From positions 1 to 64,000 of the forward strand of contig NZ_CP014767.1 in assembly GCF_001611675.1 (NCBI RefSeq): a stretch of DNA of 64,000 bases, read 5' to 3'. This document shows positions 14,092 through 21,488 of this stretch, in pieces. Positions within the stretch are counted from its first letter, which is position 1. Every line of letters starts with the position of its first letter. Origin of the DNA: Pontibacter akesuensis. Its GTDB lineage: Bacteria; Bacteroidota; Bacteroidia; Cytophagales; Hymenobacteraceae. The position numbers and the translations under genes are program-made. The notes under the pieces were generated by a model. The model saw nothing but the letters and a program-made list of their open reading frames with translations. It was not told the origin of the DNA and ran no database searches.

Positions 14092-15062
14092 ACCTGCACC
14101 AAAACCCAGAAGTGTTCCGGGACGCCATCACGGCTACGGCGGAGGCCCTGCAGATCAGGGACGTGTATGTGGAGAAGGATTACTGGGTGACGCTGGTGCT
14201 CTACCGCTTGGCCCACTCTCCCTATGTGGGGCAGGCTATCTTCAAGGGCGGCACCTCCCTCTCCAAGGCCTATAACCTGGTGGAGCGCTTTTCAGAGGAC
14301 ATTGACTTGGCCATCAACGCGCCCGAAAGCATGTCTAACAACCAGGTCATGCAGCTGATCCGCAAAATATCAAAGGAAATAACCCGGGATATGGCGGAAG
14401 TGGAGGACCCGCATCGGACCAGCAAGGGCTCCCGCTTCCGTAAGACGCTGCACGACTACAGGGCCACGGTACAGGGGGACTACGGCCAGGCAACTGATAA
14501 GATTTTGGTGGAGATCAACTCCTTTGCCAGCCCAAATCCACACCAGCTGATGCCGATCACGACTTACATCAGCCAATTTATGGCCCAGCGTAGCTTGCTG
14601 GACCTGATACGCCAATACGGGCTGGAACCCTTTGTGGTGAACGTGGTGCGCCTGGAGCGCACCTTCACGGAGAAGGTGCTGGCTTTGGTGCGGGCTTCCT
14701 ATGCCCAGGATCCCATAGATGAATTGGGCAGTAAGATCCGCCATGTCTACGACCTGCACGCGATGCTGAGAGTACCCGCGGTCGCCGCTTTTCTGCACAG
14801 CGAGGACTTCTTCGAGATGATTTGGGCTGTGCAGGCCGATGATGCCCGCAACAGCGAGTTTCAGGGAGACTGGGCCACACAGCCGCTGGATGCCTGTCTG
14901 CTGTTTACCGATGTGGGCGGAGCCTGGAATTCTTTAGCGTCTGCTTACCAGCAGGAATTCCGTTCCCTCGTGTATGGCACGCTGCCTGACGCGAAGGAAC
15001 TGGTTGCCGTCCTGGGAAAGGTCGCTGCACGCCTTCAGGCATTCGGAGACAGGGAGAATTGA
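14088..15062 (+). CDS. AbiEii/AbiGii nucleotidyltransferase toxin
   Basis: 324 aa. Hallmarks of the AbiEii family are VEKDYWVTLVLYRL near residues 28-41, the nucleotidyltransferase signature FKGGTSLSKAY near 52-62 and the catalytic FSEDIDLAI near 70-78 (two acidic metal ligands). The later TFTEKVLALVRASYA segment, about residue 196, is also typical. AbiEii toxins transfer nucleotides to target molecules such as tRNA acceptor stems, stalling growth during phage infection. It is translationally coupled to the antitoxin (ATGA overlap). All key residues appear intact, so the system should be functional. Confidence 0.9.
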   Translation: MNLHQNPEVFRDAITATAEALQIRDVYVEKDYWVTLVLYRLAHSPYVGQAIFKGGTSLSKAYNLVERFSEDIDLAINAPESMSNNQVMQLIRKISKEITRDMAEVEDPHRTSKGSRFRKTLHDYRATVQGDYGQATDKILVEINSFASPNPHQLMPITTYISQFMAQRSLLDLIRQYGLEPFVVNVVRLERTFTEKVLALVRASYAQDPIDELGSKIRHVYDLHAMLRVPAVAAFLHSEDFFEMIWAVQADDARNSEFQGDWATQPLDACLLFTDVGGAWNSLASAYQQEFRSLVYGTLPDAKELVAVLGKVAARLQAFGDREN

Positions 15063-15093
15063 GTTAGATATTGCAGCGTTGGCTTCATGTAAG

Positions 15094-15116
15094 TAGTCCC
15101 ACAGGCTGTGGGACTA
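15094..15116. repeat. Intergenic copy of the TAGTCCCACA palindrome
   Basis: Arms TAGTCCCACA (15094-15103) and TGTGGGACTA (15107-15116) with spacer GGC. The same core, with spacer AGC, occurs twice inside the yhcG-like gene at 50294 and 50359. It lies 32 nt after the AbiEii stop and may act as a terminator here. Confidence 0.75.
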
Positions 15117-15347
15117 ACTGTTAATCAAACTATAGAATCAAATAGATAAGGAACCGCACAAGCCTTGCACAGCCGCTTTTCCTAATCTCTCTCCATGCGT
15201 AGGCTGATTTGACCCTCAACGGAAGCTAACGAATCTGCTTTTACCTTGAGCCTCTAGCGCTGGCTGCTCCTACTCTCTGAGTCTTCTCCCTTTTATGATT
15301 ACTTGGAGATACGCTATAAAAAAAGCCGCTCTACTGTATCACCAACT

Positions 15348-15386
15348 CGTCTCACAAATCAAAATAATGGTTTGATTTGTGAGACG
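15348..15386. repeat. 16-bp perfect inverted repeat containing CGTCTCA
   Basis: Arms CGTCTCACAAATCAAA and its complement with a 7-nt loop ATAATGG. The preceding CAACT makes CAACTCGTCTCA, the core of the first module of the dispersed repeat, so this is a related or derived element. Confidence 0.65.
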
Positions 15387-15449
15387 GCAATTTGGGACAC
15401 AATACAGGCAGATCATAAATATTGACTACTTGTATTACTTAAACGGCCG

Positions 15450-16596
15450 TGGCTGTTGCACAACTATTGATAGTATTACCTTCTCTGATCCTGAGCTTTC
15501 TAAAAAGCTCTCAAGTCTCAGCTTTGTCTGTCTCAGTTGAAGAAAAGCGGTGAAAATAAAAAGGAACTGCCTGTAGAGCTCTGTTGCCGCTCTTTTTCCA
15601 GTGCCGTGGCTACACTGATTGACTTTGATGGTTTGTACTTCATGTACTTTTTGAGGTTGAAGGCAACGGCGGCCATAAGCATGACCTTATGCGCCCCTGA
15701 TTTTCCTAGTACACCGATTCTGCGCAGGCCGTAATGCTGTACAAGGGTCCCGAAGACCGGGTCCACGGTGCTCTGACGAAGCTTTTTCATGCGCTTGCCG
15801 CGCCTGCTGTTCTGCCTGGCATAGGCCCGCTGGTACTGCTCGTCATAGGCCGTGCGGGTGATCTTGCGGCACCGGGCTTTGGGGGCGCAGGTGGGTTTGG
15901 ACGCGCACTGCCTGCAGTCCGCCGGGGCCGCCCAGTAGTTCTTCAGCAGCCTGCCGTCCGCAGTGCGGTCAAAGCCCTTGAAAGGATGCGGCTTGCCCAT
16001 GGGGCACATGTAGCGGTCGCTCTCCTTGTCATAGGGAAAGGCCTCTATCTCGGGCTTGTACTTGCCGAACACGGGGATCCAGCCTGTGATGCCCTGCTGC
16101 TCGAGCATGTGGTAGTTGGAGCCGTTGGAGTAGCCGGCATCGGCCAGCAGCTCCTGCATGAGCAGCGCATTCTCCTTTAGCCTACCTTGCACCTGCATCA
16201 CCAGGGAAGGCAGGTGCTGGCTGTCCCGGCCGTCGCCAAAGTCCGCCCGCACATGAGAAATAACACCCTTGGCCGTGTCCACGGCCATGCTGCAGTGCTC
16301 GATGAGCTTTCTGTCCGAGATAATGTTCTCCAAGTAGCCTACCAGGCAGAGCTTGAAGAACACCACCGGGTCGATGCTCTGCTGGCCGCAACGCCCGTAG
16401 AATTGCCCCGTCAGTTCGTAGAGAAAGTTTAGGTCCAGCTGCTGCTTCAGTTGCCTATAGAAGCTGTGCTCCGGCACGTGTGCCGACAGCGAGAAGTGCA
16501 GCTCCTTCTCATCCGTGAAAGTTTTCCTGCCCTGCATAACACCAAAGGTTTTACCTATATGCTTACGGCTGGATTCGGACAGTTGTGCAACAGCCA
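15450..16596 (-). mobile_element. IS1182-type insertion sequence, internally deleted
   Basis: About 1147 bp bounded by perfect 16-bp terminal inverted repeats TGGCTGTTGCACAACT (15450-15465) and its complement (16581-16596). It encodes one transposase frame that lacks the central part of the DDE domain, so the copy is probably non-autonomous. I see no target duplication. Its right end abuts a dispersed repeat. The 267-bp MITE-like relic at 3131 has the same ends. Confidence 0.8.
15533..16537 (-). CDS. IS1182-family transposase, internal in-frame deletion
   Basis: 334 aa from the ATG at 16537 (MQGRKTFTDEKELHFSLSAH). The N-terminal DUF772-like domain is intact (DLNFLYELTGQFYGRCGQQS ... SIDPVVFFKLCLVGYLENII, ending IEHCSM). 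Full-length relatives then continue with the RLDILYFLGYDID region and the first catalytic Asp (QAIDSAPVKANAS); here the sequence jumps directly to AVDTAKGVISHVRADFGDGR. The C-terminal cysteine-rich insert (DCRQCASKPTC) and the YGLRRIGVLGKSGAHKVML end are present. About 150 residues and at least one catalytic acid are missing, so catalysis is unlikely. The frame has stayed open. Confidence 0.8.
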   Translation of the reverse strand: MQGRKTFTDEKELHFSLSAHVPEHSFYRQLKQQLDLNFLYELTGQFYGRCGQQSIDPVVFFKLCLVGYLENIISDRKLIEHCSMAVDTAKGVISHVRADFGDGRDSQHLPSLVMQVQGRLKENALLMQELLADAGYSNGSNYHMLEQQGITGWIPVFGKYKPEIEAFPYDKESDRYMCPMGKPHPFKGFDRTADGRLLKNYWAAPADCRQCASKPTCAPKARCRKITRTAYDEQYQRAYARQNSRRGKRMKKLRQSTVDPVFGTLVQHYGLRRIGVLGKSGAHKVMLMAAVAFNLKKYMKYKPSKSISVATALEKERQQSSTGSSFLFSPLFFN

Positions 16597-16655
16597 CCCT
16601 CCTTTTCCGGGATAAGAGCAAGCACTGGCAAGCATGGGCAAGCAGGAGCTTTCAC
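16597..16655 (+). repeat. Dispersed intergenic repeat, second-module copy abutting the IS
   Basis: CCCTCCTTTTCCGGGATAAG followed by AGCAAGCACTGGCAAGCATG and GGCAAGCAGGAGC, with 10-bp periodicity. The IS right end falls exactly at its start, suggesting the IS inserted into, or next to, a repeat copy whose first module is no longer adjacent. Confidence 0.65.
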
Positions 16656-16665
16656 AGTTTGCCGG

Positions 16666-16830
16666 TCACTCGGGGGTGCCGGGGTAGAAGTCCTCTTTCC
16701 TTGACCTTTGATTCTGCTGTAGGGATTGCGCCGCTAGCCTTCTCCTTTCCCTGTAGGCCATAATACCGGCGTAAATGACGCACCCAACCACTGAGGCAAG
16801 TACTGCTACTAAAAGTGCTTTTATCATCAT
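16666..16830 (-). CDS. 54-aa single-TM microprotein, family C copy 3
   Basis: From the ATG at 16830 (or the next codon, also ATG) the product reads MMIKALLVAVLASVVGCVIY, then AGIMAYRERRRLAAQSLQQN and RSRKEDFYPGTPE. It is the closest relative of copy 1: the KALLVAVLA helix, GC, AYRERRRL and KEDxYPGTPE are all shared. A longer frame in another register on the same strand is a shadow. The helix and cytoplasmic basic tail predict an inner-membrane protein. Here it is on the minus strand, unlike the other copies. No function known. Confidence 0.65.
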   Translation of the reverse strand: MMIKALLVAVLASVVGCVIYAGIMAYRERRRLAAQSLQQNQRSRKEDFYPGTPE

Positions 16831-16929
16831 CTTGGCTTAACTTAATATTAGTCACAATCTCTGTCGGTGCCCGGCTCCCCCATCCGTTGTCTCCCCACTG
16901 GCGTGAGCAGCGAGCTATTCTTCATTCAT

Positions 16930-17349
16930 AACAGAAAAGCTATTACTGGTATTGTGTTTTTTCGTTGCGCTCAATTTCCCATGGGCTGTTCCACGGGCTC
17001 TCCCAACAGCCTTTATACCTCCGTCGGCCAGCGTGCTGTTAGGCCCCCTCGAACGGCCCGAACGACGGAGTTTACAGGGAGATGGCTATATTGTGAGGCA
17101 CGGAAAGCTTCTTTTCGTCACGGACAGGCCAGCGAGCGGTCCCTGGTAGAAGCACTGGAAGGCGTCGCCGTTGACTTCTTTGACAGAAGAACCTTGGGCC
17201 GAAGCTACTACGAGTGCTTTGTTTCGGATGAGAGCTGCCTGGCGGGCTTTGGGAGAGGCGATGAGGGGACGCTGACCCTGATCAACCCAGTGTACCCCTT
17301 GGGCTGCGTGAGCTGGGGAACGGGAACATCATGCGCCTTCTGTCCATGA
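16930..17349 (+). pseudogene. Probable frameshifted gene of unknown family
   Basis: Frame 2 from about 16930 gives a signal-peptide-like run (TEKLLLVLCFFVALNFPWAV) without an ATG, and then GDGYIVRHGKLLFVTDRPAS before a stop at 17149. Another frame over 17110-17349 gives plausible protein (SERSLVEALEGVAVDFFDRR, then SYYECFVSDESCLAGFGRGD). Joined near 17125 they would make one secreted protein of about 130 aa, so I infer a frameshift and a lost start. No homologue recognised. Confidence 0.3.
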
Positions 17350-17579
17350 TAAGGGACAACGGGAGCGTCCGCTTCCGTACCCCGCTACGACTGGTCCACA
17401 GCCGTACCGCACGATAACGACAGCTATGCAAAAGTCAGCTCCCAAACAGCGCTAATACAGCAAACACTTCGCCTTTTCAAGCGTATATGCTCTACTGCCT
17501 GATAAAGTTATGAAGGACGAGGGGGCCCGGCGGAGCCGTTGGGGATCGGTTGCGGGCGCGCCCCTTCCCGAGTCAGGGC

Positions 17580-17924
17580 ATGAGCGAAGCACCCGAAGAC
17601 ATGACAGCCCTTGAAGACGAACAACTGAAGATAAAGTACGGCATCATCATAGCCAAGCTGCGCGCCGCCGTCGCCAAAAACAAAGCCCGCTTCCCGCAGC
17701 TGAACCTCATCTCCGTTTACCTGGACAGGACGGGGGCGGAGGCAGATGCGGCCGGGGGGCACCTGCAGCGGCTCGAGGACCTGTGCGCCTACCTCGCCCG
17801 GCTCGGCTCCTCCTGCTACGTCACCCGGCACCTGCACCACAACCTGTGCGCCGACGTGGAGGCGGCAAGGAGCAACAGCGTGTTCTTCAACACCAGGAAG
17901 AACTATATCTCGCTGCCCAAGTAA
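17580..17924 (+). CDS. Conserved hypothetical protein, family D copy 2
   Basis: 114 aa from the ATG at 17580 (MSEAPEDMTALEDEQLKIKY); the ATG at 17601 (MTALEDEQ) would match the start of copy 1 at 7905-8228 exactly and is equally possible. Similarity to copy 1 covers the whole length: KYGIIIAKLRAAVAKNKARF, PQLNLISVYLDRT, LCAYLARLGSSCYVTRHLHH and NLCADVEAARSN. The most conserved part is CYVTRHLHxNLCADVE, which makes it the best candidate for a functional site. It precedes a STAS-like paralogue on the same strand, with a gap of 409 nt, so separate transcripts are likely. Confidence 0.72.
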   Translation: MSEAPEDMTALEDEQLKIKYGIIIAKLRAAVAKNKARFPQLNLISVYLDRTGAEADAAGGHLQRLEDLCAYLARLGSSCYVTRHLHHNLCADVEAARSNSVFFNTRKNYISLPK

Positions 17925-18333
17925 AAGGAGAGCAGAAGCCCCTGACGGTGCTTCCGTATGGTTAATTGCTTTGTAAGGAGAGCCGGGGGCGCGCCGGTGC
18001 CAACCTGGCTCTCTTTCTTTGCCCACCGGCCCCCACTTCCGCCGTTCGGCGCCTGCCCCACCACAGGGAGCCCGCGGCTTCCTGCCGGCGTCGACTTCAA
18101 AGTTCTGCAAGGTGGGCTGCTTAAGTCAAGAGTGGCCGGTGGCGGCCCTTTTCCTTTGCCGCTCCCCCAGCGCAGCGACCGTTCCAGGGCAAGCACCAAG
18201 CCATGAGAGCAGACTAGGTATAAATACTTAAAAGAGAGAGCCAGTACGGATTCCATCGAAAAAAGTTGGTGACCGGAATCTTTTTCTTGGTTTGGCGTGT
18301 CTGTTAGACAGGAATAAGAAGACCAGCAGAAGA

Positions 18334-18729
18334 ATGATCATCCCCAGCCCAGTTATCAGGCTTGACTACAACCCTGCCACGGACGTTCTGTCGGTGGAGT
18401 GGCCCGACGTGCGCGAGCACTCCCTGGGCGAGGCCGAGCACCTGCTTGATGTCGTCGTGCAGGCCGTCAGGCTCTACGACGTGCGGTACCTGCTGACAGA
18501 CACCAGAAAGGGGGTCGTGGACGTGCCGGAGCAGCGCTACAGGGAGCTGCTGCTTCGGTTCACCAGGAGCCTTGCCGCGACCCGGGTCCGGAAGCTGGCA
18601 AGGGTCGTGACCGTGGACACCCTGCGGGAAGGCCCCATCAGCCAGGTGACGCGGGAGTCCGCCCTTGCGGTGCCGATCCGGAGCTTCTACAGCACCGAGG
18701 AGGCCCTAGGCTGGCTCACCTCGAAGTAA
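18334..18729 (+). CDS. SpoIIAA/STAS-like small protein, dispersed copy 4
   Basis: 131 aa from the ATG at 18334 (MIIPSPVIRLDYNPATDVLS), the start that matches the tandem copies at 1287-2562; a longer upstream frame lacks similarity. It shares the helix LGEAEHLLDVVVQAV, the strand VRYLLTDTRKG in place of KKLLLDAS, the basic patch TRVRKLARVVT and the terminal FYSTEEALGWLTS. Thr replaces Ser in the LLxD loop. It is GC-richer than the tandem copies. It stands between a family D and a family B gene in the reshuffled block. Role unknown; a protein- or lipid-binding STAS/SEC14-like fold is inferred. Confidence 0.72.
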   Translation: MIIPSPVIRLDYNPATDVLSVEWPDVREHSLGEAEHLLDVVVQAVRLYDVRYLLTDTRKGVVDVPEQRYRELLLRFTRSLAATRVRKLARVVTVDTLREGPISQVTRESALAVPIRSFYSTEEALGWLTSK

Positions 18730-19208
18730 GATCCCGTTCCCACCCCAAACGCCGCCGGCAAAAGCCAAAGGGGAAAGCAAGGAAGGACCGTCCGTTTGCG
18801 CCCAAAGCAGACGGCAACTCCCCTGCCCCTTAAGCTGCATGCCGTAAATCATCTCACCTTACGGGGGCATGCAGGATTATAAACGGCGGACCGCTCGGCA
18901 TGGTTGGAGAAGGGATGGGGCACGTGAGCCGCGGATCCAGGCGTGCAATCAAGCCGTTCCCAGCGGAGGGCCCCGGAAAACTGTTTTTGTATCTTGCCAG
19001 CAAGGCCGGCGACCGCCCCCGCTCATCGAAAGCGCAGCCCCCCAGCCTGCCTGCGCTTTGCGCGCTGTTCTACTTATCAATTGAAAAGACGTTGGAGGTG
19101 TGCCCGCCACGGGAACCGGAGCGGTGCGTGCGCTTCAACCTGCCTCCCTTGCCCACCGCAACCATGGCTGGCGGCGCGACGTTTAGCCAAACTCAACCAA
19201 GCAACTAC
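18730..19208. other. Intergenic region
   Basis: No credible gene. Overlapping open frames here are low-complexity GC-rich shadows. It probably contains the promoter of the family B gene. Confidence 0.45.
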
Positions 19209-19523
19209 ATGGCAAAGATCATCCCCTGCGACATCGGTCCCTCGACGGATTGCTACGCGGCCGTCAGCGAGGGCGAGCACGGCTTTATCTGCGGCAGGCT
19301 TCACGGCTGGAGACTGCACGACCTGAGGAACCCCTGGGTGCGCCGGACCCTGGACCGGAACCCCGACCAGGTGGTGGCGGCGTTTGAGACGCGCCAGGAG
19401 CTGGAGCAGTGGCTGGCCACGGTGCACGCGGGCCCGAGCCCCGGCAAGGGGGCGCCACCCGCCTCCCTGCCTGCCCGGCACGCTGCCAAGGGCATGGCGC
19501 CCGCTACCTTGGGCCTGTCCTGA
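19209..19523 (+). CDS. Small conserved hypothetical protein, family B copy 2
   Basis: 104 aa from the ATG at 19209 (MAKIIPCDIGPSTDCYAAVS). The longer upstream frame is rejected because the paralogue at 7004 supports only this start. Shared blocks are PSTDCYAAVSEGEHG, GRLHGWRLHDLRNPWVRRTL, DQVVAAFETRQELEQWLA. The last 30 residues (PSPGKGAPPASLPARHAAKG) are a Pro/Ala-rich tail absent from copy 1, perhaps produced by loss of the original stop. Family and function are unknown. Confidence 0.68.
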   Translation: MAKIIPCDIGPSTDCYAAVSEGEHGFICGRLHGWRLHDLRNPWVRRTLDRNPDQVVAAFETRQELEQWLATVHAGPSPGKGAPPASLPARHAAKGMAPATLGLS

Positions 19524-19610
19524 CAACTTGCCGCCACCTGAGCCGGGCCGCACATGCGGAAAGGCGAGCCCCGTGTTTGCCTTTTAGGGCAAACTGTTGT
19601 ACCTTATCAA

Positions 19611-19641
19611 GGCAATCCCCGCGACCAAAGCGGGGATTGCC
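19611..19641 (+). terminator. Terminator-like hairpin after family B copy 2
   Basis: A perfect 12-bp stem (19611-19622 with 19630-19641), loop GACCAAA. It is about 90 nt after the stop at 19523. No strong T-run. Confidence 0.5.
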
Positions 19642-19697
19642 GTTGCCCGACACCGGTAGTTGGTTGATTTGCTTTGTGCAACGAAGGTGAAAACGCA

Positions 19698-19740
19698 GAA
19701 AGCCAAGGTGGGTGGTGCCCTCCTTGGCTTTCGTTTTCCC
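19698..19740 (+). terminator. Second hairpin with short T-run
   Basis: GAAAGCCAAGG pairs with CCTTGGCTTTC around a 13-nt loop and is followed by GTTTTCCC. It lies within the 370-nt gap between the genes at 19209 and 19894, which otherwise holds nothing recognisable. Confidence 0.55.
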
Positions 19741-19893
19741 CACCCACCGCAGGAACTCCCAGTCCCCAGGCCGCGGCGAGCGGCCGGTACCGGATGCTCG
19801 CCCAGCACATCAACGCGCAAAGGCTTGCCGGGGCACGGGCAAAGACAAAGCAGGCACGAAGAACTTCCAGGGGAGCCGGTGACCCTATCGCTG

Positions 19894-20067
19894 ATGGACG
19901 CGGGCTTTATCACCGTGGTGCTGGACCTGAACAGCTGCCATGTGGAGGTGCGGTGGCTGCGGCAAGTAAGCGCCGCCGAGTGCGGGCACCCGCTGCGGCT
20001 GGTTCTGCGCATCGCAAGGGAGATGCAGGCCGAGCTAAGGAAGACGCAGGCGCTTGCGGGGGATTGA
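19894..20067 (+). CDS. Small hypothetical protein
   Basis: 57 aa from the ATG at 19894 (MDAGFITVVLDLNSCHVEVR), continuing WLRQVSAAECGHPLRLVLRI and AREMQAELRKTQALAGD. The strand ITVVLDLNSCHVEVRWL followed by an amphipathic C-terminal helix looks protein-like. A GTG six codons upstream is an alternative start. A longer frame exists but runs through the terminator hairpin. It converges with the minus-strand gene at 20070 with only 2 nt between the stops. No family recognised. Confidence 0.45.
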   Translation: MDAGFITVVLDLNSCHVEVRWLRQVSAAECGHPLRLVLRIAREMQAELRKTQALAGD

Positions 20068-20069
20068 GC

Positions 20070-20336
20070 CTAGGCGGCCTCCAGCTGCGCGGAAGGCTCC
20101 GCGTGGCGCAGGAGCGCGGCGCTTAGGCCCTCGGCCTCGCTCAAGCGGAAGCGCATGACAAAATCCGGGTGCTCGATGCTCCGGTAAAGGAGGGCGTCCG
20201 GGTCGCCGGCGGTGGCCACCCTCCTGAAGCTGTCGGCGAAGTAGTCGGCCGACATGGACTTGGCCACCCCGCCGTCGAGGTAGCGGATCTGCCCACCCCG
20301 CAGCAGGGGCAGGATGCGCTCTTGAAAGTCTTTCAT
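20070..20336 (-). CDS. Small hypothetical protein
   Basis: 88 aa starting MKDFQERILPLLRGGQIRYL. It is a soluble alpha/beta protein with an acidic C-terminal helix (RLSEAEGLSAALLRHAEPSA) and a segment ADYFADSFRRVATAGDPDAL in the middle. In size and position it resembles the interrupted gene at 6493-6726, but direct similarity is weak and I do not claim homology. It converges with the plus-strand gene at 19894. No family recognised; the composition and clean start make it a probable real gene. Confidence 0.55.
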   Translation of the reverse strand: MKDFQERILPLLRGGQIRYLDGGVAKSMSADYFADSFRRVATAGDPDALLYRSIEHPDFVMRFRLSEAEGLSAALLRHAEPSAQLEAA

Positions 20337-20611
20337 CCGTCTTTAGAGTTAGGGGTTGCCGGTACGGGCATATCCCTGGGAAGGCCGGCACGGCTGCGGC
20401 ACTCCCCCGGCTACTGTATGCACAGGGCTTGACCACCCTACTTGTCGCCTGAGGGCCGCGCTCTCAGTGCCTCGCCCCCAGGCTTCTACCCTGCCCACCT
20501 CTACGCCCCGCGCCGGCAAAGGTTCCGGTGCTTTATGGCCCGGGGTCCCAAAGCAAAAAAGCCCCCGCTTGGGCGGAGGCTCTGATGCTTTGGCTAAAAG
20601 TTTGGGCGGTG
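20337..20611. other. Intergenic region with terminator of the downstream minus gene
   Basis: No gene. It contains the terminator at 20551-20580 and the upstream region of the 88-aa gene. Confidence 0.5.
20551..20580 (-). terminator. Rho-independent terminator of the PepSY-like gene
   Basis: On the minus strand GCCTCCGC pairs with GCGGGGGC across a 4-nt loop (one mismatch) and is followed by TTTTTTGC. It is about 30 nt after the stop at 20612. Confidence 0.7.
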
Positions 20612-20959
20612 TTACTTTGCCGATGCGTCGGCGCCCTTCTCGTCTATCCTGATGGAGCCCTGCTGCCCCTGCGCGTTAGTGAGCATCACCTCATACACGG
20701 CCACTGCCCCGGCCTGGCCCTCGGCGGGCGCCACTTTATAAATCTCGCCGACTGTCCAGTCCTTGTAGGTGTCGCTCTTGAGGGCCGCCTTCACAGGCTC
20801 TGGTAGCTGGTCCTGCGTCACCTTCTCCTTTTTCTCCTCCTGGCCCTGGGTCTGCCCCTGCTGGGCGGCGGTCTGCGGAGTGGTGGTCTGTGCGCTTGCC
20901 TCGGTTGCGAATAGGCCCAGCGTTGCGATGGCTGCAGCCAGTACGGTTACTTTCTTCAT
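20612..20959 (-). CDS. Secreted PepSY-like protein
   Basis: 115 aa with a Sec signal peptide (KKVTVLAAAIATLGLFATEA, cleavage after ASA). Residues 25-50 are a Gln/Thr/Lys-rich linker (TTTPQTAAQQGQTQGQEEKK). The C-terminal 65 residues (LPEPVKAALKSDTYKDWTVG ... VYEVMLTNAQGQQGSIRIDE) match the Bacteroidota periplasmic PepSY-like pattern: LPxxVKxAL, then YxxWxV, then a YEVxL strand and a closing xIRIDExG strand. Such proteins are periplasmic and often lie near two-component or stress genes; their role is not established. It is a single-gene unit with its own terminator. Confidence 0.68.
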   Translation of the reverse strand: MKKVTVLAAAIATLGLFATEASAQTTTPQTAAQQGQTQGQEEKKEKVTQDQLPEPVKAALKSDTYKDWTVGEIYKVAPAEGQAGAVAVYEVMLTNAQGQQGSIRIDEKGADASAK

Positions 20960-21488
20960 AGTGCTTGTTCTTTATGGTTTAGGCGGGAACTCTCCCCGCT
21001 TGTGCCTTCCCCTTATGAGAGAACCGTGCCAACTCCGCACAAGACAGACAATAGCTTGCATGTTAGCCGCTTGCATGAAATGGGCCAGACCGGGCACGTG
21101 TGGAGGCAGCGGACCATCTGCGTGCCGCCCGCCACAGACTGGGGACATTCTCCCCCGCCCGGCCCTTCCTGCCGGGTGCCCACCCTTGCCAGGGCCCTGA
21201 AGGAAATTGCACTGTTTTCCCTGCCTTCCGGCAACCACTCTTGCCGTGCATCCGTAAAAAGGAACGGCTAAAAGTTGATGAGTTTCTTTACGGACTTATT
21301 TATAATGGAAAGGCTCCCCAGATGGGGAGCCTTTTTTCGTACACGGTTGGCTGGCGCCGAAGGTGTGGGGCCAACGAGAAAATTGGCTCCGCCTTGCCGG
21401 CGACAGCGCATCCTTTCGTACCTTTCCACAGCCCCGGCCGGACGGGGAGATACTTCAGTTCACAATGCACACATTTACCGAAGACAGC
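20960..21488. other. Leader and intergenic region upstream of the H-NOX gene
   Basis: No credible gene. Several overlapping frames are GC-rich shadows. It contains a strong terminator-like hairpin at 21309-21336 about 150 nt upstream of the H-NOX start, which could be an attenuator or the end of a small RNA. Confidence 0.45.
21309..21336 (+). terminator. Rho-independent terminator upstream of H-NOX gene
   Basis: A perfect 11-bp stem (21309-21319 with 21324-21334), tetraloop AGAT, followed by a T-run (CCTTTTTTCG). No gene on the plus strand precedes it closely, so it may end a short leader or unannotated RNA. Confidence 0.65.

Larger units (their letters stand above)
15063..15449. other. Intergenic region with two palindromes before the IS
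   Basis: No gene. It holds the TAGTCCCACA palindrome (15094-15116) and a 16-bp hairpin (15348-15386), then the left end of the IS. Confidence 0.6.

Noticed and set aside
17508-18110. 200-aa minus-strand frame opposite family D copy 2
   Set aside because: Family D conservation is on the plus strand; the minus frame is a shadow.
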